Position numbers and translations under genes: made by a program
Notes under the pieces: generated by a model
Database searches by the model: none
Told to the model about the DNA's origin: nothing
The model's input: the letters and a program-made list of their open reading frames with translations, nothing else
From: CAYTEO01 sp964436825
Lineage (GTDB): Bacteria > Krumholzibacteriota > Krumholzibacteriia > LZORAL124-64-63
Direction of reading: 5' to 3'
Assembly (NCBI GenBank): GCA_964436825.1
Contig: CAYTEO010000006.1
Span: 1 to 64,000, forward strand
Length of the DNA: 64,000 bases
Shown: positions 17,247 to 26,527 of the stretch, one piece after another
Layout of the letters: each line of letters begins with the position of its first letter
Numbering within the stretch: position 1 is the stretch's first letter

Positions 17247-18730
17247 CCCAGCTCCTCCAGCTGCCGCCGGACCCGGTCGCTGATGTCCTCCCAGCGCTGG
17301 CCGTCCTCGTCCTCGCCGCACTCCTGTCGCCACCGGCGGACCACTTCCAGCAGACGGTCCCGGACCTCCGGGCTGGTGCCGGAGTGGTCGTGCTCCTCGG
17401 CCGGATCGCCGGCGAGGTCCGACAGCCGCAGGGCGCGGCTGCCGTCGCGGGAGGCGATCAGCTTCCAGGTCCCCTCGCGCACGGCGACCAGGTCCGGTCC
17501 GTAGGCGATGTTCTCGCTGGGCAACAGGCGCGGCGCCGCCGCCGGTCCGCCCGCAGCGGCCTCGCGGGGGAGGGGACGGCCGGTCAGCCATCCGGGAGCG
17601 TCCGCCGGCAGACGGAGCGGCGGGACCTCCAGCCACCGGCAGAGGGTCGGCGCCACGTCCAGCAGCGAGACCGGTTCCTCCCGGACGACACCGGCGGGGA
17701 TGTCCGGCCCGCGGACCAGCCAGGGAACGTGGAGCAGTTCCTGGAAGAGGGTGTGGCCGTGGCCTATTCCCGCCAGACCGCGCGGATCGTGGTCCCAGGC
17801 GCGCTCCACCGCCGCGTGCTCGTGGAACTCCTCGCCGTGATCGGAGAGGACGGCCATGACCGTCCGCCCCGCCAGGCCCCAGCGTTCCAGCCGGTCGGTG
17901 ATCTCCCCGATGACGGCGTCGACGTGCCGGACGGCGGCCCGGTAGAGGGCGCGCTTCAGGGCCAGGGCGCGGGGCAGGGCGGGGTCGCCGGCGGAGGCCC
18001 GCCCCAGGGACGGGACCCCGCGGGCGGGGTCGCCCCACGCGGCGAGGGCCCGCAGCTCGGTGTCGGTGATCGTGGCGGGATCGAGGCCGCTCCGTGCCAG
18101 CTCGGCCTGCAGGTGCTCCCGCGGCGGCACGGTCGGCTCGTGGGGGTCGTTCAGCAGCAGGAAGCAGAAGAACGGCCGGTCGGCGTGGCTGCGGATCCAG
18201 TCCAGGGCGCCGGCGGCCACGTCCCGGGCGTCGTGGTTGCGGTAGCGGTACCAGTGGAACCCCCGCTGCAGCCCGAAGCCGACGAACGGGTTGGCGACCG
18301 CCGCCGCGGTGGCGTAGCCCTCGGCGGCGAGATGCTCGGCAAGGGTCGTGATCCGCGGCGCCAGGCTTGCCGGTGCCGTCTCGGCCATGTTCCGCACCGG
18401 TCCGCGCATGCCGGCGCCGTGGAGGCAGGGGGCCAGGCCGGTCAGGGCGGAGGCGAACGACGGCAGCGTCCAGGGGGCCGGGGCGGTGACGTCGGCGAAG
18501 AGCGTCCCCTCGCCGGCCAGCCGCGCCAGGTGAGGGGCGACGGCCGGGTCGCGGGCGATGTCCGCCCGCAGGGTGTCGACGGCGACCAGCAGCAGGTTCG
18601 GCGGCCCCTGCCGATCCGGCGCCAGGCGGGTGGGACGCCAGGGACGGGCAATCGCACGCAGCCAGCGGTCCCGCCTGGCCGCCCAGCGACGGCGGCGCAG
18701 CAGGGGGGCGAAGGGGTCGGATGAGATCAT
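17237..18730 (-). CDS. Sulfatase-superfamily hydrolase with Thr nucleophile
   Basis: 497-aa alkaline-phosphatase-superfamily enzyme. The N-terminal metal site reads NLLLVAVDTLRAD (Asp52), and SDHGEEFHEH marks the second metal-ligand group. The nucleophile position, Cys or Ser in type I sulfatases (C/S-x-P-x-R), is Thr88 in PWTLPSFAS, a form common in bacterial PF00884 proteins that may act on phosphate or sulfate esters. It therefore should not need formylglycine. No signal peptide or membrane anchor is obvious, although the N-terminus is very basic. SD GGAGG precedes ATG 18730. It is divergent from the EIIA gene, the starts being 63 bp apart. Confidence 0.85.
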   Translation of the reverse strand: MISSDPFAPLLRRRRWAARRDRWLRAIARPWRPTRLAPDRQGPPNLLLVAVDTLRADIARDPAVAPHLARLAGEGTLFADVTAPAPWTLPSFASALTGLAPCLHGAGMRGPVRNMAETAPASLAPRITTLAEHLAAEGYATAAAVANPFVGFGLQRGFHWYRYRNHDARDVAAGALDWIRSHADRPFFCFLLLNDPHEPTVPPREHLQAELARSGLDPATITDTELRALAAWGDPARGVPSLGRASAGDPALPRALALKRALYRAAVRHVDAVIGEITDRLERWGLAGRTVMAVLSDHGEEFHEHAAVERAWDHDPRGLAGIGHGHTLFQELLHVPWLVRGPDIPAGVVREEPVSLLDVAPTLCRWLEVPPLRLPADAPGWLTGRPLPREAAAGGPAAAPRLLPSENIAYGPDLVAVREGTWKLIASRDGSRALRLSDLAGDPAEEHDHSGTSPEVRDRLLEVVRRWRQECGEDEDGQRWEDISDRVRRQLEELGYA

Positions 18731-18793
18731 CGGGCCTCCATCCGTGGTGGGATGACTGGACAGGTCAGCACGGCGCGACTACTGTACCGTCCC

Positions 18794-19255
18794 ATGACAC
18801 TGTTGGCCGCCACAACACCGGAGCTGATGCTGCCGCGCCTGGTCGCCGCCACGCGCGAGGAGGCGATCCGGTCCATCGCCGAGCACCTCGCCCGCCAGGA
18901 GGGGATCGGTGACGGAGCGGCCCTCGTCGACGAGGTCCTGGCGCGGGAGCGGGAGCGCGAGACCGACGTGGGGCGCGGCATCGCCATTCCCCATGCCCGT
19001 TCGCGGGTGGTCTCGCGGACGCGGCTCGCCGTGGCCACGCTCGCCACGCCCCTGGCGCCCGTGGCCGCCGACCGGCCCCCGGTCGATCTGCTGCTGCTGA
19101 TCGTTGGTCCGCGGCGCGATCCCCGTCCCCTGCTCCAGATCCTGGCCCGGCTCGCGCGGCTGCTGCGTCGTGAAGAGTTCCCGGCCGACCTGCGCGCCGC
19201 GACGACGCGCGCGGAACTCTGGGAGGCCTTCCGACGCCACGCCGCCGACGTGTGA
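18794..19255 (+). CDS. PTS EIIA type-2 domain protein (PtsN/Fru-like), first copy
   Basis: 153-aa stand-alone EIIA of the fructose/mannitol/Ntr fold. The phosphoacceptor His lies in the classic DVGRGIAIPHARS loop. No EIIB, EIIC, EI or HPr gene is nearby, so a regulatory role like PtsN is more likely than sugar uptake. The start is uncertain: ATG 18794 gives the family-like beginning (MTLLAATTPELMLPRL), ATG 18752 adds 14 residues, and neither has a strong SD. It is divergent from the sulfatase-like gene. A second, only distantly similar EIIA gene lies at 30068-30535. Confidence 0.85.
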   Translation: MTLLAATTPELMLPRLVAATREEAIRSIAEHLARQEGIGDGAALVDEVLARERERETDVGRGIAIPHARSRVVSRTRLAVATLATPLAPVAADRPPVDLLLLIVGPRRDPRPLLQILARLARLLRREEFPADLRAATTRAELWEAFRRHAADV

Positions 19256-19262
19256 TCCCTTC

Positions 19263-19291
19263 TTGCTTGGCGGGCGGGGCGACGGTATTGT
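19263..19291 (+). promoter_or_regulatory. Promoter TTGCTT-N17-TATTGT
   Basis: TTGCTT (19263-19268) and TATTGT (19286-19291) are 17 bp apart and 72 bp upstream of the lamin-tail gene. It is the probable start of the surface-protein transcript. Confidence 0.45.
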
Positions 19292-19362
19292 AACTGTCCT
19301 GTGCGACAGCGACAACCTGTCCCTGTTCCTCTGTCCTTCATCCGGCAAGGGAGAAGACGCCG

Positions 19363-21750
19363 ATGACCCTCCGCTCTCTGACCCTCGCCGCCGCGTTGGC
19401 CTGCCTGCTGGCCGCGTCGGCGCCGCTGCGCGGTGCCGCGGCCACGGCCGACCATCTCGTCCTGGACGAGATCGTGGCGTGCGTCCGCCAGCCGGCCAGC
19501 CTGTTCGGCAGCGAGTTCGTCCGCATCGCCAATCCCACCGACCAGACCGTCGACCTCTCGCGCGTCTACCTCACCAACGCCACCTACCGGGACGGCGACG
19601 CCCTCTACTGGCACCTGGTCGAGGGACCCGGCGGCAACGCCGGCGGCGGCAGCGGCGGCAAGTTCCACTGCCGCTTCCCCGACGGGGCGACCCTGGCACC
19701 GGGCGCGTCGGTGACGATCGCGTTGAACGGCAGCACCGAGTTCTTCTCGGCCTACGGGCACGAGCCCGACTACGAGCTCTTCGAGGACGCCGCGCTGCAG
19801 CCGGACTCCGTGCCGGAGATGGTGGAGGCCTTCCCCGGCGCCATCAACCGCGGCCTGGGGACCGCCGGGACGAACGTTCCCGGCTCTGACGGATGGCTGC
19901 CGGACGCGGCCGGCTCGCTGGTCCTCTACAGGTGGGACGGCCAGAGCGACCTGGTCCAGGACCTGGACTATCTCTTCTGGGGAACGAGCCTCTCCGTCCG
20001 CGTCGACAAGACGGGGATCCGCGTCGACGGTCCCGACGCCGACAGCGACAGCACCGCCTACCTCCCCGACACCCCCGTGGCCGACCAGCACTCCGTCGCC
20101 ATGTACAGCAGCAGTTACGTGCACAACTTCGGCCAGGCCCTGCTGCGGGCGACGGCCGGGGACGAGGGTGACGAGACGACCACCGGCGGCAACGGCGAGA
20201 CCGGCCACGACGAGACGAGCGAGCCGCTGGACGTCACCTGGCAGGCCGGTGCCCAGGACGCGACATCCGACGGCGGTGCCGCCTCTCCGGCGGCGATCGT
20301 CACCGGCACCGCCCTGACCCCGGCGGCACCGATCGCCGACCAGCCGGTGGCGGTCACCCTGACCCTGCAGACCCCGCCGGACGCGACGATCGCCTCGGCG
20401 ACCCTCTACTACAGCATCGACGGCGGGGCCTGGACCGACGTGGCCGCTTCCGACGGCGGTGACGGGACCTGGAGCGCCGACATCCCCGGCCAGGCCGAGG
20501 AGACGACGGTGGCGTACTGGTGGACCGTCACCACGGACGGCGGTGCGGTGACGACCTGGCCCGCCGGCGCTCCCCTGTGGCACGAGAGCTACCTCGTCAA
20601 CCCGGCGCCGGTGCCGGGGGAGGGGCCGGCCAAGCTGCTGCTGAGCGAGGTCTGCGCCCTGGGTTCGGACCAGGAGTTCATCGAGATCTACAATCCCAAC
20701 GATTTCGACGTCGATCTCTCGAACTACTACCTGACCGACGCCATCTATGCCAGCGGCAACCAGTTCTACTGGCGGATCGTCGAAGGCAACCCGTCCCAGA
20801 GCACAATCGGCGGCGGGGCCTACGACGATTTCCACGCCCGGTTCCCCGACGGGGCCGTCCTGAAGAGCCACGCCTACGCCGTCGTCTCCCTGGCGGGCAG
20901 CGATCGCTTCTTCAATGCCTTCGGGATCATGCCCACCTACGAGCTGACCGAGGACGGCGAGGCGCCCGACGACGTGCCGGACATGCGCGAGGTCTTCCCC
21001 GGCAGCAACCAGCCCGGTCCTCCCTACGACAACCAGCCGGGTCTGTCCAACTCCGGCGAGCCGGTCATCCTCTACTACTGGGACGGCCAGAGCGACCTGG
21101 TGACCGACATCGACATCTTCGTCTTCGGCACCAGCACCTCGTACCGGTTCAGCAAGAACGGTGTCAGCATCGACGGCCCGGACCCCGACGCGGTGCCCAC
21201 GTCCTACGCGCCGGAGACGCAGGTCAGCGCCCAGCATCCCTTCGCGCTGGTCCACGAGTTCGGCTACTCGTTCCAGCGCCTCTCCCTGGACCCGGGCGAC
21301 GAGGGACAGTCGGTCGGCAGCGGCAACGGCGTGGACGGGCGCGACGAGCTGAGCGAGGACTTCGCCCAGACCTGGACCATGGACAACGAGGCCGATCCCG
21401 CCGACACCTCCCTCCAGGACTACAGCAGCGAGCTGTTCCTGAACGTCCCCGCCCGCACCTTCCTGCCGCGCCTCGGCGAAAAGCTGACCATCAACTTCCC
21501 GGCCCTGCCGGGCAGCGAGACGATCGTCCGGATCTTCGACCTGGAGGGCCGCGTCGTCCGCACCCTCTACGACAGCCGCTTCCAGCGCCCGGGCCCCAGC
21601 AAGTTCATCGACTGGGACGGGCGCGATGACCGTTTCGAGCTCGTCAAGGCGGGCACCTACATCGTCCACCTGTCGTCCGTCGACGAGACCACCGGGCACC
21701 GGGAAGAGTTGACCGCGCCGGCCGTCGTCGCCACGCGTCTGAGCCAATAG
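19363..21750 (+). CDS. Secreted protein with duplicated lamin-tail module and FlgD-like tail
   Basis: 795 aa with a signal peptide (cleavage near 26-28). The body is an internal duplication: two ~280-residue copies, at about 29-300 and 425-705, share the motifs YLTNATYRDGDALYW / YYLTDAIYASGNQFYW, WDGQSDLV, FGTS, DGPD and a GDEG...GHDE / GRDE ending. Each copy starts with a lamin-tail-domain-like strand pattern. Between them (about 315-420) is an Ig-like domain. The C-terminal ~85 residues match the FlgD Ig-like/T9SS-type sorting region of FCB-group secreted proteins (IVRIFDLEGRVVRTL, then WDGRDD and AGTYIV). Likely cell-surface; binding partner unknown. The PorV-like gene starts 12 bp after it. 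Confidence 0.8.
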   Translation: MTLRSLTLAAALACLLAASAPLRGAAATADHLVLDEIVACVRQPASLFGSEFVRIANPTDQTVDLSRVYLTNATYRDGDALYWHLVEGPGGNAGGGSGGKFHCRFPDGATLAPGASVTIALNGSTEFFSAYGHEPDYELFEDAALQPDSVPEMVEAFPGAINRGLGTAGTNVPGSDGWLPDAAGSLVLYRWDGQSDLVQDLDYLFWGTSLSVRVDKTGIRVDGPDADSDSTAYLPDTPVADQHSVAMYSSSYVHNFGQALLRATAGDEGDETTTGGNGETGHDETSEPLDVTWQAGAQDATSDGGAASPAAIVTGTALTPAAPIADQPVAVTLTLQTPPDATIASATLYYSIDGGAWTDVAASDGGDGTWSADIPGQAEETTVAYWWTVTTDGGAVTTWPAGAPLWHESYLVNPAPVPGEGPAKLLLSEVCALGSDQEFIEIYNPNDFDVDLSNYYLTDAIYASGNQFYWRIVEGNPSQSTIGGGAYDDFHARFPDGAVLKSHAYAVVSLAGSDRFFNAFGIMPTYELTEDGEAPDDVPDMREVFPGSNQPGPPYDNQPGLSNSGEPVILYYWDGQSDLVTDIDIFVFGTSTSYRFSKNGVSIDGPDPDAVPTSYAPETQVSAQHPFALVHEFGYSFQRLSLDPGDEGQSVGSGNGVDGRDELSEDFAQTWTMDNEADPADTSLQDYSSELFLNVPARTFLPRLGEKLTINFPALPGSETIVRIFDLEGRVVRTLYDSRFQRPGPSKFIDWDGRDDRFELVKAGTYIVHLSSVDETTGHREELTAPAVVATRLSQ

Positions 21751-21762
21751 AGAGGGAATGTC

Positions 21763-22650
21763 ATGGCCAGGAAACTGATCATCGTCGTCGCCGCCCTGTT
21801 CCTGCTGCCGGCCCTGCCGGCGCGGGCGGCGTTCGACAACGTCGACGTGAGTCCGCGGGCCCGCGGCATGGGCGACGCCTTCACGGCGACGGCGGACGAT
21901 GCCTTCGCGCCCTACTTCAACCCGGCCGGCATGGCCCTGCAGGCGCGCTCGTCCCTCGGCAACAGCTACGTCGAGCCGTACGGCCTCGATTTCCACGACC
22001 TGCTCTACTTCGGGGGCGTGCTGCCCATCGGCGAGCGGTACGGCGCGGTCGGCTTCGGCATCCGCCGCTACGCCACCGAGTACCAGGGGCAGGACCTGGA
22101 GACGGAGACGACGTTCACCGTCGCCCACGGGATCAAGCTCTACGAGGACCTCCACTCGACGATCGCGCTGGGGACGGCCGTCAACGTCTACCGGCTCGAG
22201 TTCGGACAGACCGTCTCGGGCCTCGATCCCGGCGACGACGTCGTCGCGGGGATCGACCTCTCCGTGCTCGTCGTCCTGCACCGGCGGACCCGGCTCGGGT
22301 TCATGATCCACAACGTCAACAATCCCCAGATCGGGCTGGACCAGGAGGAGATCCCCCAGCGGCTCCACGGCGCCGTCGCCTACGAGCCCTACAGCGGGGT
22401 GACGACCAGCTTCGAGGTGGAGAACACCGTGGACGGGGAGACCCAGTACCACGGCGGGATCGAGTTCACCGTCCTGGACGTCCTGCACCTGCGCTCGGGC
22501 GTGATGACCAATCCCAACAAGCTGGCCGCCGGCTTCGGCTACGACTACCAGGGACTGCGTCTCGACTACGCCTTCACCTCCGGCGGTGGGACCCTCGACG
22601 CGACCCACCAGTTCGGTCTGACCTTCACATGGGGCGGTGAGACGCCGTGA
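21763..22650 (+). CDS. PorV/PorQ-like outer-membrane barrel protein
   Basis: 295 aa with a clear signal peptide ending ...LPARA. The first mature residues read FDNVDVSPRARGMGDAFTAT followed by DDAFAPYFNPAG. This is the hallmark N-terminus of the PorV/PorQ and UPF0164-like barrels of the FCB group, where a plug segment leads into about 14 beta strands. PorV is the shuttle/attachment component of type IX secretion; many FCB homologues are simply annotated as PorV/PorQ-type barrels. SD GAGAGGG before ATG 21763. It shares a GTGA overlap with the next gene. Confidence 0.82.
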   Translation: MARKLIIVVAALFLLPALPARAAFDNVDVSPRARGMGDAFTATADDAFAPYFNPAGMALQARSSLGNSYVEPYGLDFHDLLYFGGVLPIGERYGAVGFGIRRYATEYQGQDLETETTFTVAHGIKLYEDLHSTIALGTAVNVYRLEFGQTVSGLDPGDDVVAGIDLSVLVVLHRRTRLGFMIHNVNNPQIGLDQEEIPQRLHGAVAYEPYSGVTTSFEVENTVDGETQYHGGIEFTVLDVLHLRSGVMTNPNKLAAGFGYDYQGLRLDYAFTSGGGTLDATHQFGLTFTWGGETP

Positions 22651-25187
22651 GAGCTGCAGCGATCAGGAGCGTCCCGGTCCTGGCCGTCCTCGGGCTGGCC
22701 GCGCTGCTCTGGAGCGGCACGGCGGCGGCCCAGCAGCCTGCCGGTTCCGCGCCGCTCGACCTCAACAGCGCCAGCCTGGAGCAGATCCAGGCATTGCCCA
22801 TCCCGGCGGAGCTGGCGCGGCGGATCTACGACTACCGCACCTACGTCAGCTTCTTCGGCAGCGTCTACGACCTGATGGAGATCGAGGGGATGACCCCCGA
22901 GATCCTGGCCCGCCTCAAGCCGCTGGTGGAGACCCTGCCGCCGCCGCCGGTGGACGCGTCGCTGGCCCGGCTGGCCGCCTCCTACCGGCAGGTCAGCCGC
23001 TACCTGGGCCAGGAGGGGGCCAGCGAGGGCCTGGTCGACGAGTACCTGGACATGATGCGCGACCCGGTCGACATCAACCGGCTCGACCTCTTCGACCTGA
23101 TGTCGTTCCAGAACGTCTCGCCCGTCGACGCCAAGGCGATCATCGAGGCGCGCAAGCGGCTGGGCGGGTTCCAGAACGGCCGGCAGCTGCGGCGCAGCGA
23201 GGGGCTGCGCTACTGGGCGTACCGGAACATCCGGGACTTCGTCGTCTACGGCCAGCCCCAGCTGAAGGAGCACAACGAGGTCGTCCACGGGAACTACGAG
23301 GTCCGCTACTACGACACCCCGTTCGTGCTGGACGACGCGGAGGTCGCCCGCAACCTGGTGGGGCGCGGTGACCCGGCCATGCTCCACAAGCTGACCCTGA
23401 ACCTGGGAGTCGGCGTCCGGGCGGGCGTGATGACCTTCCGCGACGTCGACGAGCACGCCTGGAACGAGACGGTCAAGGGGTACTACGGGGTCAACGACAA
23501 GTGGATCGGCCCGTTCCACCTCAAGCGCCTCTACTTCGGCAACTACCGGGTGTCCTTCGGGCAGGGCCTGGTCATGGACAACACCGACTACAAGATGTCG
23601 CGCAAGACCGGCTTCGGCTGGAACAAGCGCCCCATCGGCGTGCGCGGCGACCTGAGCCGGAGCCACGAGTTCGCCCTGACCGGCGCGGCGATGGAGGGGA
23701 GCATCGGCCGGTTCCACACGACCCTGTTCTTCTCGTCGGACCGCAAGGACGGGATCCTCAACCCCGACGGGACGGTCAACCAGTACGTCCTGATGCAGCC
23801 GCGGCCGCCGGTCTGGTGGCTGGACCAGCACCTGGCGTACGAGCCGGGCCGGACCTACGCCGCCCAGGACACTCCCGACACGCCGACGCTGCTGCGCAAG
23901 GACGCCTTCCGCGAGGACATCATCGGCGGCAACCTGAAGGTCATGCTGGGCGACGCCTCCTACGTCGGGGTGACCGCCTACCAGGCCGACTACGACCGGG
24001 CCTTCCGGGCCGACCCGACGACCCTGGTCTCGGCCTACGCCATCGGTCGCGGCTACCTGGAGGCCCGCGACAGCGAGCTGTGGGAGGGGTACACGAGCGT
24101 CGTCGACGATCCCGTCACCGGTACCCGCCGGGAGCACAAGTTCCGCCGCGTCTACGGCGCCGAGTTCCAGACCGTCTTCGACAACGTCTCGCTGGCCGGC
24201 GAGTACGGCTACCTCCAGGACCCCGATGCCGGCTTCCTGAAGGGCAACGGCAAGGACGCCCTGCTGCTGAACGCCTACGCCCAGTGGAGCGACCTGAGCC
24301 TGCTGGCCATCTACCGGGACTACGACGTCGGCTACGACAACCCGTACAACCGCGCCTTCGCCAACGACGGCCGCTACGAGCAGACCCTGCTGGACTCGCC
24401 GTACCGGCTCAACGACGATCTCTACTCCTGGCTGTCGCTGAACACGCCCCAGCCCAAGCCGGAGAAGGGGCTTTTCCTCAGCAGCCGCTACCGGGTCAGC
24501 CGCAACCTGATCATCTCGGGGCTGGACTTCGACCAGTGGGAGCGGAAGGCCGACGGGGCGGACATGCGCCGCTACACCCTGCGCCTGGAGTACCAGCCCA
24601 TCTTCAACCTCCGGCTCCGGATGCGGCACCGGTACAGCAGCCGCTCCGAGCTCGACGACTACGACGTGCGCTGGTTCCGGTCCTGGGAGACGCGCTGGGA
24701 GCTGCACGCCCTGCTCTCGCACTACGATCGGCTGAAGCTGATGTACATGACCAGCAACGTCAATTTCCCGCCCCGGCCTCGCCTGAGCGGCACGCCCGAC
24801 GCGCCCCCGTCCGGAAGCTACGACGGGGTCCCCGGTGTCGGTACCGCCGCCATGCCGGCCCATGCCTTCCAGGTGTCGCTGGAGCATCACCTGTCGCCGC
24901 TGGTCAAGCTGACCCTCAGCAGCGAGATGTACGACGGCTTCCTCTGGAACTTCGAGGGCAACGAGTTCGTCGTCGTGGACGGCCGCGGTTTCCGCAACTG
25001 GTTCAAGGTGGAGAGCCGCGTCTCGGATCGCCTCCTGTTCCAGCTCAAGGTGACCCGCGACCACAACCTGCCGCGGACATACCTCGACATCCGGCAGTAT
25101 GGCGAGGAGTACGGCCTGCCCATCGAGAGCGACTACGCGCCGCTCGATGTCACCTCGCTGCGCATGCAGATGGACTACACCTTCTGA
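22647..25187 (+). CDS. Helix-hairpin-helix outer-membrane barrel protein
   Basis: 846 aa. A signal peptide (cleaved near AAA-QQ, residue 30) is followed by a ComEA-like helix-hairpin-helix domain (LDLNSASLEQIQALPIP, about 36-95). A second HHH-like segment covers about 140-215 (PVDINRLDLFDLMSF through AKAIIEARKRLGGF). From about 225 to the C-terminus the sequence is long alternating amphipathic strands rich in Tyr/Arg/Asp and ends with DYTF, as expected for a C-terminal outer-membrane barrel strand. Proteins with this HHH-plus-barrel layout are widespread in FCB phyla and have no settled role. HHH domains normally bind DNA, so a DNA-uptake or nucleic-acid-binding surface role is a hypothesis. 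GTG start 22647 overlaps the porV-like stop. Confidence 0.8.
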   Translation: MRAAAIRSVPVLAVLGLAALLWSGTAAAQQPAGSAPLDLNSASLEQIQALPIPAELARRIYDYRTYVSFFGSVYDLMEIEGMTPEILARLKPLVETLPPPPVDASLARLAASYRQVSRYLGQEGASEGLVDEYLDMMRDPVDINRLDLFDLMSFQNVSPVDAKAIIEARKRLGGFQNGRQLRRSEGLRYWAYRNIRDFVVYGQPQLKEHNEVVHGNYEVRYYDTPFVLDDAEVARNLVGRGDPAMLHKLTLNLGVGVRAGVMTFRDVDEHAWNETVKGYYGVNDKWIGPFHLKRLYFGNYRVSFGQGLVMDNTDYKMSRKTGFGWNKRPIGVRGDLSRSHEFALTGAAMEGSIGRFHTTLFFSSDRKDGILNPDGTVNQYVLMQPRPPVWWLDQHLAYEPGRTYAAQDTPDTPTLLRKDAFREDIIGGNLKVMLGDASYVGVTAYQADYDRAFRADPTTLVSAYAIGRGYLEARDSELWEGYTSVVDDPVTGTRREHKFRRVYGAEFQTVFDNVSLAGEYGYLQDPDAGFLKGNGKDALLLNAYAQWSDLSLLAIYRDYDVGYDNPYNRAFANDGRYEQTLLDSPYRLNDDLYSWLSLNTPQPKPEKGLFLSSRYRVSRNLIISGLDFDQWERKADGADMRRYTLRLEYQPIFNLRLRMRHRYSSRSELDDYDVRWFRSWETRWELHALLSHYDRLKLMYMTSNVNFPPRPRLSGTPDAPPSGSYDGVPGVGTAAMPAHAFQVSLEHHLSPLVKLTLSSEMYDGFLWNFEGNEFVVVDGRGFRNWFKVESRVSDRLLFQLKVTRDHNLPRTYLDIRQYGEEYGLPIESDYAPLDVTSLRMQMDYTF

Positions 25188-25203
25188 CCGGGAGAACGTG
25201 ACG

Positions 25204-26487
25204 ATGACTTGCAAGTTCAGCCACGACCGCCGCCTGACCGTCCTCGCGTCGGTGGTGTTGCTGCTGGCGGGGGCGGGCCTCGCCGCCGCCGGCCAGGTGC
25301 CCGACGTCCGCTACGGCCAGGCGGAGTCGTTCCTCCACCCCGAGATCGACGGCATGGCCGCCACCGGCGCGGCCCTCTACCGGGGCGGCTTCTCCACGGT
25401 CATGAACCCGGCCGAGCTGGGCGAGGCCACCGGCTGGCGGCTGGACGGCGGCGCCGCCCTGAGCCAGGACCACGAGGACCGCTTCCAGCCCCTCTACGAC
25501 AGCTTCAACAGCTACGTGACCGACACGGCCATCGCCAGCAACCGGCACCACTTCTTCGATTCCGGCTTCGGTGTGGCCCGGTCGCTGACGGACCGGCTGG
25601 GGGTGGGGGCGTCGCTGACGACGGCCTACGCCTTCGACTACGAGTTCAGCGAGGAGCTGCGCAATCCCGACCCCTTCGCCGACCCGCGCGACGGGATCCT
25701 GGAGGAGCGCGAGTGGCGGCTGGACGGCAGCCTGCGCGACCTGGGACTGGGCGCCGCGCTGGAACTGAGCCGGTACGTGACCATCGGCGCCGCGGCGCAC
25801 TACGTCTTCGGGACGATCGAGGACCAGCGGCACCGCCGGTTCTTCCTCACCCCCGACGACAGCTACAGCGAGGAGTCGAGCTGGGACGCCGACGGGGTGC
25901 GGGCCGTCTACGGCATCAGGATCCGTCCCGGCGAGCGGATCACCATCGGGGCCTCCTTCACGACACCCCTGGACGTGACCGGCGACGTGACGACGCTCAC
26001 CGCCACGGCCTCGCCCGGCACGATCACCGGTGTCGTCCGCCACGGCAAGATCCGCTATCCCCACCAGATCCGCGCCGGCATCGCCTACTTCCCCCGGTCG
26101 AAGCCGCGGACGGTCTTCGCCGCCGACGTCGTCTACACCGAGTGGAGCGACCTGGAGGACAACGCCGATCCCGAGATGGGGCCGCTGGAGGACACCGTCG
26201 ACGTGCGGATCGGCGTCCAGCACACCTTCTACAACGGGATGCCGGTCAGCTTCGGGTTCCGCCACGCCGACAGCTACGCCGACAACGCGGCCGGCACCAG
26301 CTGGTTCACCGGCAGTGTGGGGATCCCCTTCGAGGACGGCATGTTCAGCGTGGGGGCCGAGCTGTCCAAGGTGACCAGCGTGCAGGAGCACGTCTTCCCC
26401 TACCCGGGCGGTTTCTCCACGGCGCCGACGGCCAGGGTGGAATCGACCCGCTTCAGGGTCAGTGCGGGGTTCCGCTACCAGTTCTAG
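25204..26487 (+). CDS. FadL/OmpP1-like outer-membrane transport protein
   Basis: 427 aa with a signal peptide (about 1-30) and a beta-rich body. The segment MAATGAALYRGGFSTVMNPA resembles the plug motif of FadL/TodX-family proteins, which carry hydrophobic molecules across the outer membrane. The strands IGASFTTPLDVTGDV and RAGIAYFPRSKPRTVFAADV, and the C-terminal FRVSAGFRYQF ending in Phe, fit a barrel of this group. ATG 25204 has GGGAGAA upstream and lies 16 bp after the previous stop; a GTG two codons earlier is the alternative. Substrate unknown. It belongs to the run of envelope genes from 19363. Confidence 0.75.
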   Translation: MTCKFSHDRRLTVLASVVLLLAGAGLAAAGQVPDVRYGQAESFLHPEIDGMAATGAALYRGGFSTVMNPAELGEATGWRLDGGAALSQDHEDRFQPLYDSFNSYVTDTAIASNRHHFFDSGFGVARSLTDRLGVGASLTTAYAFDYEFSEELRNPDPFADPRDGILEEREWRLDGSLRDLGLGAALELSRYVTIGAAAHYVFGTIEDQRHRRFFLTPDDSYSEESSWDADGVRAVYGIRIRPGERITIGASFTTPLDVTGDVTTLTATASPGTITGVVRHGKIRYPHQIRAGIAYFPRSKPRTVFAADVVYTEWSDLEDNADPEMGPLEDTVDVRIGVQHTFYNGMPVSFGFRHADSYADNAAGTSWFTGSVGIPFEDGMFSVGAELSKVTSVQEHVFPYPGGFSTAPTARVESTRFRVSAGFRYQF

Positions 26488-26527
26488 CATGTGGACGGGG
26501 GCGCCGACGCGCACCGAGGAGACGACG

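Noticed and set aside
18727..22608. A minus-strand open frame of over 1290 codons opposite the lamin-tail and PorV-like genes
   Set aside because: It is antisense to genes with signal peptides, motifs and good SD sites. Low-complexity Val/Gly/Asp-rich translation and the high GC content explain the lack of stops.
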